This document shows, piece by piece, positions 48,232-60,463 of a DNA stretch of 64,000 nt (within the stretch, counting starts at the first letter, position 1; every line of letters starts with the position of its first letter). The notes below the pieces were generated by a model, which was given only the letters and a program-made list of their open reading frames with translations, was not told the DNA's origin and did not search any database. Made by a program: the position numbers and the translations under genes. The DNA comes from Carya illinoinensis. Its lineage: Eukaryota; Streptophyta; Magnoliopsida; Fagales; Juglandaceae. Location of the stretch: assembly GCF_018687715.1 (NCBI RefSeq), contig NC_056760.1, positions 35,354,001 to 35,418,000 of the forward strand, given 5' to 3'.

Positions 48232-51111
48232 CTAATGAAGTATCACTATCTTAATGTTGCTTGTATGTTGGTGTGCATCTGGATATGGCATAAAAGCAAG
48301 TGACCATGCAGGTCATGGTCCATAGTAACCATGCATGTATTTTGGTTAAGTTTGGAGCAATTACTGGGATGTACAAACATAAAAATAACAATGATAATTA
48401 GCAAGTATGAGGTTGATGTATCCTAACAAATGTTAAAAATTAAATAACATATCACAGTTTGGAGATTTGAGCTAGAAGGTGTTGAGAGAGATGGGTTTTC
48501 TTCCCCTTTTCCCATGCTGACAATCTGTATCAAATAAAATTATACAACTATTTTTATAGGAGCAAAATAGTTAAGAGAATTCAACATGTTTGAAAAATAG
48601 CATATTTTTTAAGCTTTATGCAACAATTCAAATATTAAATTTACTTCTAAACTAATTATTTCATGTATACAACCAAAATTATAATGTCTATCATACCAAT
48701 GGCAAGTCGAGAAATATAGGAGCAAACTTCCAAAATAAGCCAAGGGAGGTTCTTTTGGGAGAAATTTACAATGTGAATGAAGTTGATCCCACCATCATTG
48801 TGCAAGAGGAGATCAAATTGGTTATTGAAGTTGTTTTTCTCTATACTGACTCAACTTGAACTTAGTGTAGTTTGACAAAGAAGTCCATAATAGGTACCAA
48901 CCATATATTATTTTTGGCTTGGAAACAAATGCATCATCTCTTTGGTCATACAAGTTTCTGTTGAGATCGACTAAGATTTCAGTAGGAAAAGATTGCATGG
49001 GTTGCTTTTCTTTTTCTTCATCGAAATTCTTATATTTAAAATACACCATCCAATTGAAGGTTGTATGTAGTACACTTCTTTTTAAACCCCAGTGGTAACA
49101 ATATAGAATTCTGTAATTCCTATTCAAAGGGTCTTAGAGACAAAATAAAAATCGCGTGAGCAATCTCTGCCCAAGTCAAGGACAAAATGAAGTAAGCTTG
49201 TGCAACTTTCAACCCAATAGGCTACTAAGCAAGAAAAGAAAAAGAAAAATTAACCCACTAGGCTAAGATATTTTCTGTTTGGCCACTTTAAAGGGTTCAT
49301 TGTGTGTATTTTCCACTTCCATCATCTCCTAAACCATTTTGAGTTCTTTTTCTTTTCCTTCTAACTAATAATTTTTTCTTGATGAACAAGTAGATGCATT
49401 AAATATCAAGTGGTATATATTGTACAATATACAGAAAGAGGAACGAGGCCCAACAGTCATGAATCAATCCATAACCATCAAAATAGTACAAAGACAACTA
49501 GCCAAGTAACACAAAACATGTGACAATGACTCTCTTTCCCAACTAGTTTATGCAATATAATAAAATGGTATTAGATTGTTGGGCATGAAAAATATAATTT
49601 GCATTGTAAAATCAGAGGAAAAGGACAAAGAAAAGAAAAATCCATTCCTTTTCCTAGAAGTGAGATGCCCTTGAAGAAGATAGATCATTATACTTGAAAT
49701 GTTATTTACAGTTTGTCTTATGTAATCTTAGAATTGTGGATTGAGATCATAAGTGGATTTGGAAAAACAAATTAAAAAGACTTTCTCAAGTCAAATGGAA
49801 CCTCAAGGCTTCCAACTTATTGTCCTCTAAGTTCATATCAAACTACTTTTAATTATATTGTTGTTTGTAATACAGACTATAATATTCCCAAAATAGATAG
49901 AAAATAGATGACTATGAAATAAATCAAAACATCGAAGGAAAAGCTACCTACCAGGATAATGTGGACACATGTTGATTTGGTTTGTGGAATTTTCAAATAT
50001 CAATTTTTTTTAAAAAAAAAAATCATTTTTCTTTTTAAATTTGTCATTCTCAATTCTAGTGTTAATGTAACGCATTTAAATTGAATGCAATTCTATACCG
50101 ATTAGTTAAATGTAAGCTTTTAGCCATGTGGATTATTTATGAGTAACAAAATAAATCTATAACAAAAAACAACATTTATCACAATGACAAAATAAAAGCC
50201 AGGCAACAAGTAATATTGCTTATAGAAACTGATCTACTCCAAAGTTTCAAAACAAACAACAGTTTAGGAGAAATATAATTAAAAAGGAAAAATGAAGAAA
50301 GAATAAAAACTTTTGGGTAATGACTAATGAGCACAGAGAGCCTAATTTTATTTGTAAAACTCTCATCATCATCTGAGATAAGTAGGGTTATAAAAAAAGA
50401 AAGAAAGAAATGATGATGCTATTTAGGCAAAGAAAAACGTTATGGAAAAGCGGTTGGATTTGGACCTACAACTATAAGAGACTAGAAAATTTAATTTTCC
50501 TTCATAACCACAACTAGTATTGCAGAGCATTTACCTCTTCTTTATGTCCAAAGCTCACAAGCTCTGTTTCGATGGGATGAACAAAGCTTCAAACAGAGAT
50601 TCAGTCACAAAGTATTACATCACCAATTTCTTAACATAGAGAAGAGGAATGAGGTAACTAGTAACTTACAAAAGCATGTAAGAGTTCCTAGGAGCCGCTG
50701 TCAGACTGCAAACACTTGGTAAAAATGAGACTGTGATGTAAAGATCCAAATAATATTTTTTTTAAGTAGAGTTTTCAGTAAAAATGATAGACATACAATA
50801 TCTCTTATCCATTAATATAAACCCACACGCTAAAGAAGACTCATACGAAGAACACTCACCCGAAGAAGAAGAAGACCCACACGAATCTCTTATCAGTTTG
50901 CTTACAGACGATGACGCCAAAGACTGCGATGCAAAGATCCAATTTTTTTAACTTTGTTTCAAGCTACAATGTGAACTAGCTACATGAAGAAAACGACCAC
51001 GTACAATGTGAACAAGCCAAAGCTCAGACCACAATCGGTATTTCCTGAAACTTGAAGAAGAAGCCAAGTATTTCATCTTTCTCACATTTCTTCATTTTTT
51101 TTTATATATAA
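48133..51111. other. noncoding flank of the second FRS copy
   Basis: A poly-A tract of about 36 nt (48194-48229), then AT-rich DNA. The N-terminal short exons found in the first FRS copy are not recognisable. A 101-codon minus-strand frame at 48822-49127 has no recognised domain. Nothing else supported. Confidence 0.4.
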
Positions 51112-51166
51112 CGGCTATAGCCAATTGCCCACCGTTTGCAAGGGCCGACTGCCCCTAGAAGAATTG
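51112..51166 (-). repeat. putative terminal repeat of the second MULE-like copy
   Basis: Reading inward on the minus strand from 51166, the sequence begins CAATTCTTCTAGGGGCAG and continues with 'CCCTTGCAAACGG' and 'GGGCAATTGGCT'. The left TIR of the first element reads CAATTCTGCTACAGGCAAG, 'CCTTGCGTACCG', 'GCGCAACAATTGCT'. Position relative to the FRS copy fits. The adjacent 9-mer ttaaaataa (51167-51175) would be the target duplication, but its partner was not found. Confidence 0.5.
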
Positions 51167-52330
51167 TTAAAATAATTAAGTAAATTTTTTTGTAAGATAC
51201 CTAAGTTGCAAGTAAGTATGAAATCTCTATGGTCAATGAAAATTATTCATTAATTATTAAAATTTTAATATAGGCCATTATGCATTAAATATCATAATAT
51301 AATTTACATAGTATTAAGTACTAAGTTAGGAACTATTAACATCATAAATATAATTATAATTAATTTTTTTTTAATGAGTCAGTTACATAATCTACATTAA
51401 GAACCCACTTAATTTTAATTTTAGTAAATAAAATTTTTTGTATTAATTTATTTGCCAAAAATAAAAGAGGAAACAAATGTTCCTATCTCATATGAAAACG
51501 ACGCCGTTTAGAATGAAATTGGATCTAAACAGCTCCTTTTAGATTCAATTAAAATGAAAACTGAGTTTCCATGCAATTTAATTTTTTTTTAATTATCCGT
51601 GTATTGAAGTGACCCCGTTTAGCTTTATTTTTAATTCAAAAGACTTCATTTCAACACAGTCGAATGATTTATCTTCAGTCTTTCTCCTCCTTACACTCAA
51701 TCTCTCATCTCCTTTCTCTCTGCCTGTTGATGCAACCCTAAAGCCATAGCTCCAGTTGCAGCTCCCAGCCCTACCATTGCAACTCCCAACCACTCTGCCC
51801 GCATGCTACCACTACATCTAAGGTACAAAATCTAGATTCATTTTTTCCTTTTCAAGTTTCAAAGACAATCTTGTATGCAAAGAAATAGATAGAGAGATGA
51901 GTAATGTTTTTATCAAAATAGGGGTTAGCCTTGGAAGGTTAGCATGTATAGTGAAGGTGATAAGAAAAATAAAAATAAAAATATAAAAAGAAAATTTCTT
52001 AAGTGTTGAACACAAATGAAAAAACCTAGGGCAATGGGTGTTCAATTTTTAGTCTGCCATGATTGCAAAATCTACCTCCCATTGTTTAACTTGTACCCAT
52101 AAATTGTATTTCCATAGTTTTTGTGCACATATAGAAAATAAAATGCAACCTTGATGAATATTGTATTAGCATAATCTTTTGTACACAATCCCATATGCAA
52201 GTTGATGAATATTTATATGTGGCTGGTGCAATTGTGTATTTTTAATTGGTGTATATATTATTAGACTTTGACTCCTATTTATTATGCATATGTTGAAATT
52301 GAATAAGGGAATCATTCTAGTCTACAATAA
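51167..52330. other. AT-rich intergenic DNA
   Basis: No gene supported. C/T-rich stretch near 51680-51800 gives open frames without protein similarity. Confidence 0.4.
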
Positions 52331-52339
52331 CAATGCACA

Positions 52340-52690
52340 AGTTCCTCAACTAATGATGTAACTACTACTGGAGATAGTAGACTTGAGGATAGGAAGGCAA
52401 TAGGGTTGGCTCAATTTAAGAAACAATTGCAATCAGGGAACTCTTTGGAAAGCAAGTTTAGAGTTGGTAGATACCAAACCGAAAGCTGTGAGGAAGATTA
52501 TGAGAAATTTGACATTCTATCACGATTAAAGATTAATTCTTTTAGATGTCGCGTACTTTGTCTCCAATTATGGTAGAGGGTCTCATTTGTGTATAGAATT
52601 GGTTTTGTTCTTCTTCTACTTCAATTATCATTAGGACTTTAATCGATGCTGTGAAAAATTTCGAGAAGCTAGATATGGGTATGTAACAAA
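52340..52690 (+). pseudogene. hAT transposase C-terminal remnant
   Basis: In one frame: 'FKKQLQSGNSLESKFRVGRY', 'ESCEEDYEKFDILSRLKINS'. After a register change it reads 'LSPIMVEGLICV', a stop, 'NWFCSSSTSIIIRTLIDA'. In plant hAT transposases the first part (Leu-Asp-Tyr lead-in to 'FDIL-WWK-NS') and the second ('LSPK-VEALIC-QNW') bracket the dimerisation core with 'STVASES-FSTGGRV', which is missing here. Internally deleted and frameshifted. Confidence 0.65.
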
Positions 52691-52699
52691 TTTATTTAT

Positions 52700-54530
52700 T
52701 TTTATATCTTTTAATAATTTATTTATGATGTAAATTTATATAATTTGTTTTATTTTATTTTTTATGTATAGAACTTATTGGGGGTTGAAAATTCCATGGA
52801 GGTATCGAATACAATGGCTACACCTGTTAAAGATAATTGAGGTGAGACTAATATACTATTATACTGGTCATTTTGAATCTTTGACTATAGTTTCAAAAAC
52901 ATGGAATTTGAAACTAAGATATTTTTCATTTAATTGCTATGTTTTTGCAATAAAATTTGATTGTATATTATGACTTGTGGAGAGTTGGAGACTTAGAGTT
53001 GTGACTTGTAGAGAGTTGATGACTGTGATCATGCAACTTGTAGGTGGTGGTTAGATACATTTCATCTTATTTTAGTTGTAGAGTAATTTGTAATATTGTT
53101 ATAAAAGTAGGTTGTTTATGGCTAGATAAATTGTAGTAGTTATATTTTGTCTTTTCATTTTTTGGTTTTTTTCATTTATTTGAAGTTTGAATGATATTAC
53201 ATTTTTTTTAAATTCTATTTTTTATTTTCAGTTTTATTACGATGAATCCTAACCTCCATGGATAGATATGGATAATTTTTATATAAATTTTTTATTTTCT
53301 TTTCTATTTTGTTTCTTTTATTTGGAGTTTGGATGATATTGCATTTTTCAATTTGATTTTCTCTTCTGTTTTTTTATTCATTAAGTTTTTAACTTTACTA
53401 TGGAGAATGGATGCATGTGGATAATTTTGATAATCTTTTCAACTATTTTTAGGTTATTTTTAAGTAAAAAAAATGTGTAAATAAAATTAAATAGTTATAT
53501 TATTCAAAATTGTAAACATTGTGGGATTTCTTCTATTTTGTTGATAGATTGAAAATACACTTTGTGGGCTTCTTCTTCTTTTATATTGATGGGCTTTTGT
53601 ATGAATGAGCCCCCGTTTTGCACTTTCTTGGACCCATATGGAATCAATGGACCAACTGGACTGATAACTAACAATCTAGTCTGATCCCTAAGAGTCATCG
53701 GTTCAATCCAGTTTAGAGAAAGGATGGATCTAAATTTTCGGTTCGGTCCAAAAATCTCCTTACGAACCGACCCAGACTAATTGATTAAACCCCTATCCAA
53801 GGCCCAGAAACGAAACCCATAAAGAGGTTTGGCAGTGGAAAATGTAAGGCAACTTTGGGAGACAGTTGACTGCCCTAGTCTTGGCGGTGGTAGAGCAAAA
53901 TGACTTAAAACATTCTTTTGGAATGAATGAATGAAGCAGAGTAATTTACAAAGAGATAGGAATCAAAAGAAAACTGACGAGGTTGAAGGGGAAACAGCCA
54001 GAGATCCTTATATTGAAATTTTGGTGAGAATGGGGTAGTGCTTGAAGGCGAAACAGGAAGAGGATTTCACAACTTTTACAAATTACCAATGTACTCAAAT
54101 CCTCTTACTGTGATTTGAAAAAACTTTTATGATTGGATATGAAATCATTCTTAAGTGGTTGTAATATGCAAGTGTAGTTGTCAAAACAAGCACTTCCTAT
54201 TGATGGTCTTTTTTATGCGACAATACAACCCTTTGTCATTGACAAAGCTCTAATGCTATTGTTGGTTTGTGGATTGAATTGATGAGAATTCCTTTAGGGT
54301 GTTTGTCTTATGGGTTGGTGTTGGATAAATGACTAAACTTGTGCAATTGTTACACATTTGGTCCCTATTTATAGACATATATGCAGCAATTGGCAAAAGG
54401 CATAACTATTGGATTAAATCCAACAGTTTTCCTCAACTGACACCTCCCATAGGAAACCGTCACCATGGGGAGGGCGAACATTATTTTGTGTGGTCACCCC
54501 ATGTATCTATAATGTAAGGGATCCGCCAGT
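52700..54530. other. AT-rich flank, partly hAT-derived, with a diverged tandem repeat
   Basis: 53155-53400 has two diverged copies of a unit containing 'tttgRatgatattRcattttt' type sequence. 53580-53790 contains 'ggttcggtccaaaaatctcc', a diverged palindromic repeat like that at 40880-41085. No gene. Confidence 0.4.
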
Positions 54531-54539
54531 ACAAAGGAA

Positions 54540-55520
54540 CATAACACTAATGGCGTTGAATGAAAAGAAAGATGAGGGACACTACATTGGTTTGGCAAAG
54601 AAAATAGTTGTGGATGTTATAGAATGCAGCTAGTCCAACATGTGGGTGAGCAAGTATCTTGTGGAAGGTCTGGTAGATACATCCTAGTGCAAGGTAGAGA
54701 TGAGCATTTTGCCTTATGATAGGCTAGCTAGAAAATTCGCCCGCTATAAAGGTGAGCAATGGTCTAGGATAGACTAGAGCAGATATGGGAGCTTTCCAGA
54801 ACTACACGAAAAATGCTCACAAGAGTGACATTATCATACGTAGAAGCTCACACTCTACCTGAGGGGTCACATTCGGAGTGGATCTATTGAAGGGGTTACG
54901 ACTCAAGAAATTATATCATTTGAACCTAGAGATATAACTCGACGCCACATGGAAGACCCTCATTTAAGGAAAGACTGAGGAGTTGGCAGGCAGTAAGGGA
55001 GTACAAACCATTCCCTGGTCGTCTATCTCTGTCATCATAGAGTATGATAGAAGAAGCTAAATGACTCATATCCAAGCATACATCGAGTCAAAAGTGTTTT
55101 AGAAGGACGTCTGACAGTCTCACCTTATAAAAGGGATTTGGACATGGAAACAAATCTCACTTTTGAGATCCTAAGCACCTAAAATCTTGTGAAGTCGGAT
55201 TCTTTAGAGGAGGCAAAGAAGTAGCAGCGCAAGAAAGTAGTTAACCTGATGCTATGAGGTAGGTTAGCTTCTAAGAAAAGACTAGAGAATGTGTGTTGAG
55301 TGTTGTATATAAGAGGCATTTGCATATTCTGTAACCTTCCCCATTTTTTGACATAAATAAATCTCTTATGGATCATTATGTTTATCTTATGTTCATTTCC
55401 TATTTTTCCAAGACTTTGAATTTGTTTGACTTTGTGTGAGTATCAATCTTCATGGGCAGGATGAAGTTCCCTGTGCCCATTCCTGAGAGATGTCGCCACG
55501 ACCTTCTAACAGGTAGAGGG
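54540..55520 (+). mobile_element. LTR-like remnant, possible solo LTR
   Basis: GC-richer than its surroundings, with a TATA-like 'gttgtatataagaggc' near 55302 followed about 35-40 bp later by 'gacataaataaatctc' (poly-A signal type), the usual order inside a plant LTR. No gag or pol reading. Boundaries not fixed. Confidence 0.35.
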
Positions 55521-55528
55521 ATTCACCA

Positions 55529-56090
55529 TGAATGATTGAGGTGGGGCATTATCATGTTAACCTCACATAATAGTTGGGATGCAGAATCTCCCAGCATATT
55601 AGTTTTCAAGTTGGTTGGCCAAGTAAACGTTTTCTTGTGCAACATATTAGCTTTGTGTGAGAGTCGACCAGCGTTAGGGTGAAGGTGAGTTGGCTTGCAC
55701 GAGACCGATTGGGTAGAACTGATTTCTCTGATGTTGAGCAATGAAGCAACTCATCCCATGTTTGCCCATCAAGTGATGAAATGTCTATGTGGCGAATCTA
55801 TATCTTTGTGAATGATTGGGGTGGGGCTAACCTCACCTAATAGTCAAAATGTAGAATCTCCTGGCGTATTATGTGTTGGTATCTTCAACTTGGTTGGCCA
55901 GGTAGACGTTCGCCAATGCAACATGTTATCTCTATGTGAGAGTCGACTTGTGTTGGAGTCCAAGCGAGCTGGCTTGCACCATGTTGATAGGGAAGAAAAT
56001 TTTCCCTAATGTCAAACAGTGGAGCAAGACATCCTCTGTTTGTCCATCAGGCAAAGCATATCTGTGTGACAAATATCGACGTGATGAGAA
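55529..56090 (+). repeat. tandem duplication, period about 281 bp
   Basis: Copies begin 'gaatgattgaggtggggc' (55529) and 'gaatgattggggtggggc' (55810), both followed by 'cctcac', 'tagaatctccYggc' type text, 'ttggttggccaRgtaRacgtt', 'gtgagagtcgac' and 'tggcttgcac'. Diverged, noncoding. Confidence 0.8.
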
Positions 56091-58135
56091 TATGTGTGAT
56101 GGCAATTGTGCCTGTGGAACCAATATGATTTTATGGATTTGACATGTTGGAACAAAGGGTGATTCATTGCTATACTCATGCTTTAAAATACGTTGTGTAA
56201 GAGGGTAACTCTTCGGAGGGTGATTCCTCGCCGTGCTTATATATGTGTGTGTGTGTGTGTGTTTCACTAAGAGAGTGATTCCTCACCAAAGCATACATGT
56301 ATCTTTTCAATATTTACCTAAACTGTTCATTGTAAATTCAGAAGCATTATCTCTCATTTGTAATTTTATCATAGCTATCTAACCTAGCTATGGTTTCATT
56401 TTGGGAATCATAGACTTTGATGCAGAGTTAGAATTAAAAGTGATGCCTGAGGAAAAAGAGCCGAACCCGCCCGAATCCTAATGACGAAGACTTGTCACTA
56501 TTGTAAGAGCCATACATAATTTTGAGTTGTACTTGGTACATTCTAAGGAATGACCAATTGTATTTAGTATACCACCCATTAGGCGATAAATATATTATTT
56601 GGGTTGTATGTAATTCCATGTTAATACTTATGAGGAATGAAAGTAATCATTTCTAATATTGTACTTACTACATTTGAATGTTGAAATAAGTTGAGTTGAG
56701 TTGTAAATAGTCGTATTTTGTGGGTCACTTTGAGATAAGTTTAATTTTTTTAAGTTGAAATTAATTTAACTTTTTAGTTGAAATGTATTAAATAGATTGA
56801 AATGAGTCTAACTTTTTGATAGAAAATTTAAAAAGTAGTGGGTCTCATTAATAATTGGTTTGAGATGAGTTAAGTTTGGTTAAACAACCAAACACAACTG
56901 ATTTCTAGTACTATAAGGTCTAGTTTACCAACTAAACCCATGTCTTTTCTACTGCAATCTTATATCCGTATCTAATATGTGCACTTCCATTTGGATAAGG
57001 TACACCTGACCCACCAAACCCTAGGTATTAACCCTTCAGCTAGCCCCCTTAGTACCACAAAACCTTGCTAGGACCTTTATATGAGGGACGGGCCGCCAAG
57101 TACAATTTCAACTTGGGATGATGCAATATCGTAAGCCTTTATTGAGAAACAGGTGGCAAGACCCATCCTTTTCATCTAGTAGGGATGTGAAGATGCAATT
57201 TGACATTGGTAACAGAGATGATTCATATTGCTATTCCTCAATGGTCAGCGTCGTGGTCACACAATTGGGATTAGACGTTTCATCCAAAGCTCACCCATAA
57301 TCACAGATATGGTTCCAAGGCTCTTGATGACTATTTTCATGTTCCAAAGGAATAGGTGCTTGATGTCAACAACACTTTTGTCAAAAAGTCTATTTGCACA
57401 AAGGGTTGGGGACCTCTCGCGTACATGTCCATCTACGTGTAATAATGAAATTGGGCGTTTCGCTCATCTTCTTCTTCACATCTTCTTACGTGTTCAAGCA
57501 AGAAAACAGAGTCTGTGTGCTCTCTAACCCGAAGCCTTGTCGCGCGTTGATCTCCTCCATGCCAACCCAGACCACCTCCTTCGCGTCCAACCTGTCTATG
57601 TTCAACCAACACCGAAAGATCAACCATCCATTTCTCTCATAACCAAAGCAAATCATCTCCACACCATGAACCTCTCATTGCCAACATTCACGCTGACTCC
57701 TTGTATGTTGTTACCCAGCCTCCATCACAACTCCTCATGTTAACAAGGCCAAAGGAAGCAACCACCCACGCACAACAGCATTGTCACCACGCAGGAAACC
57801 GCTCAACTAAATGCCACTACCAAGTCTTAGTTTAGCCACCCTCTCCATGCATGTTACCAGCTTCGCAGCAAGATCACTTTCAACTCATCACCACAGAAAA
57901 AATCAGTGCATCACCATCGCCACGTTCAGTACGAGTCCAATCGAAACAGCTCCATCATGTCCTTTGTTTTAAAAAGTGAAAATAGATCGAGGAGGAGCAG
58001 TGCAAGCCACCAAGAGCAACCTCCACGTCACGACCCCACTACCCAAAGTCTCCCCATGCGCCACCCTTAGCCATGCACAACCCAACAGCTTCGTAAGCTT
58101 CAGTTACTCTCTCTATCTCTCGGTCTACTCTCTCT
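56091..58135. other. intergenic DNA without supported genes
   Basis: Contains a (tg)n tract at 56247-56263 and a MITE-like block at 56670-56900 with 'aagttgagttgag' at one side and 'gagatgagttaagtttggtt' at the other. Open frames at 57118-57743 lack recognisable domains. Confidence 0.4.
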
Positions 58136-58140
58136 CTCTC

Positions 58141-58200
58141 TGAGCAGCATAGCTATGCCGAGTGGTCGACACCGTGAGCAACCCAGCTCATCGCTAGTTG

Positions 58201-58266
<66 letters not shown>

Positions 58267-58330
58267 GCATAGCTATGCCGAGTGGTCGACACCGGTGAGC
58301 AACCCAACTTGTCGCTAGTTGCCTCTTATC
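58141..58330 (+). repeat. duplicated unit flanking a (CT)n microsatellite
   Basis: A unit of about 65 bp beginning 'agcagcatagctatgccgag' and ending 'gtcgctagttgcctct' or its variant lies on both sides of a (CT)n tract (58202-58262). Period about 120 bp, so unit plus microsatellite duplicated together or expanded in place. Confidence 0.9.
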
Positions 58331-60463
58331 TGCTCCATGCCAACATCTTCTGCGAGTGAGTGCCCAGCTACATGAAACCTTTGGTCTTTTGCTCCGTGCT
58401 AATGTCTTCTAGTCCGTGCCAACGTCTTCCTCATATAGTTTGTTTTAACAAGATGAAGTTATATGTCAGAAGCATACTTTATAATTTCAGTTTCCCTCCC
58501 ATTTAATGTCCCCCCCCCCTTTTTTTAATAATATTGGCTCAGCCGATTCCGCAAAGGAACCCAACACGGCCTAAAGTTAAGCGGGCTTAAAGTGATCAAA
58601 GAAAAACAAAATAACTTTGGCACGTCATAAAAGGAGGGCCCAATCCAAGATAAAAGGCACATTTTGGGCCTATAGTTGATATATCACTCCATATATCTAA
58701 GTGGCCTACAATTTGTATATGCGTTCATCAATTTCCTTGGATGTCCCCTACAATACTGTCCTCCTATCTCACTACTCGTTAGCCAAAGATTTCATTCCTT
58801 CAAAGACTGATGGATTTGATTCAGTTTTATATGACACTATGCTACTTGATAAGCTGATGGTGCTTGCCTTTTGTTATGATGGTGTCATATTTTTTACACC
58901 CTCCTACGAGTCACCTTATATTGTGAAGTCAGTTTTCATAAATTTCTTGGTCATAGCATATAAAGTTATATGAACAATAATTTCACTATTCATGTTATCT
59001 ATTTGTATGCACGGATTTCGCATTTATTATTTCTGTATCAAAACTCTACTCGTAGTTATTTCCTCTTACCAATTGTACTTTTCTTGTACACCTCAACTTG
59101 AGGTTCTTTCGTTTTATAAATTGCACTTTTCTCGTGTACCTCTTTTAGAGAAGTTCTATAGTTACAAATAAATCCCATAAAAGTAAATACAAAAATTGAT
59201 ATAGTTTCATATAATTCATTAGATTTACTTTACAATAAAAGTAATTTTACAATCTGACATAATACATTAAATCACATTAGTTTGAAATTTATTTTTGTAT
59301 AATCTCTCTATAACAAAAATATTTTTCCCTTTTTATATTTATTGTTAGAGAGAGTATGCAAATGGAGTAGGTTAAGGAAGCACATAGGAGGGTGATGGTT
59401 GCAAACCACCCACATGCTGGTGGCAGGCATTACCTCGCATCTAATATTAATGAAGCAAAAGACGTGATGCTTGGAAAAAACCAAGGGTTGCACCTCTGCA
59501 TTTTGATGGCTGCAGCTCCTGCATGCAAAGATAATCATGCAAAAGTTGTAGTGAGTTTTATGAAGATTAAAATGATGATATCGAGGGAAATGATTATGCA
59601 GTCCTCCCCCAATAATGGGTCATGGGCTCGACCATTTTTTATGAACACAAATATTGCCCACCGGATTTTAGTACTACTTTTTCTCCTAGGATTCTCTCGT
59701 TCCCCCATATATGTACTATGCTCCGAATGCGTGCATAAGTTGTCCATTACTTATGAGATTGTGACTTGTGATCACTTTGAACAAGAGTTGTGTTCTATAT
59801 ATGCTTTACTCATATCTCATTCTTATTACTAACGTTAGTTTGACATTACCCATCAACTGTACTTTTTCTTGAAAAAAGAAAAATTAATCTTTGGATTTGA
59901 GAGAAGAGAGGCAGGATGAAAGCGTAACATAGCAACTCCATGCTTTCATCTCGCTAATATTTTTCTCGTAGTTCCTGCAAAACACAACTATTTTGAGGAG
60001 GCAACTAGCCTTCTTTCGGGACATTCAGGAGCTAAAGTGTTGACTTTGTATGGAACCAAACTATTTTTGCTCGTTGTAACGGGATAAACTCAAGGAGTTA
60101 TGTTATTATTTTGTACTGACCTTGAAAATAGTAAATCATAATGTTAGAATCAAATCAACATAATGTCTACGTCGCTGTGTGTAATAGCCAAACGATAATC
60201 TTTAACCCGATATCCAAGTATGGAAGGAACCTTTTAGCCGCAGGGCAGAAGATGAGTCTTTACATAACTCTTGTGCATAATGTTGCTGCCTCCTTGCTTT
60301 TCAACCTCTTATTGGAAGTTCTAATCGTTAGCTATTATGGAAAGGACAGTAGTTAAGCGCTCATCTTTCATGCTCCAAGAGAATAGGAGCAACTCCTGGC
60401 ATTTACGTCCTAATTTCCTGTAAAAACCGATATCTTTGTCATATTTTATCTTCAGCAATCATA
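58331..60463. other. intergenic DNA with MITE-like block
   Basis: No gene supported. 59155-59315 is a family C MITE-like copy. Open frames at 58701-58973 and 59392-59832 have no recognisable domain and lack plausible gene structure. Confidence 0.4.
59155..59315 (-). mobile_element. MITE-like element, family C
   Basis: The reverse complement aligns with 30345-30530; contains 'attgatatagtttcatataa' and 'cattaaatcacattagtttg'. Confidence 0.5.

Noticed and set aside
48822..49127. 101-codon minus-strand frame
   Set aside because: No recognised motif, no plausible splice partners, AT-rich surroundings.
59392..59832. 146-codon plus-strand frame
   Set aside because: Lacks any family signature I recognise and lies in repeat-rich DNA; kept out for lack of support rather than proof of absence.
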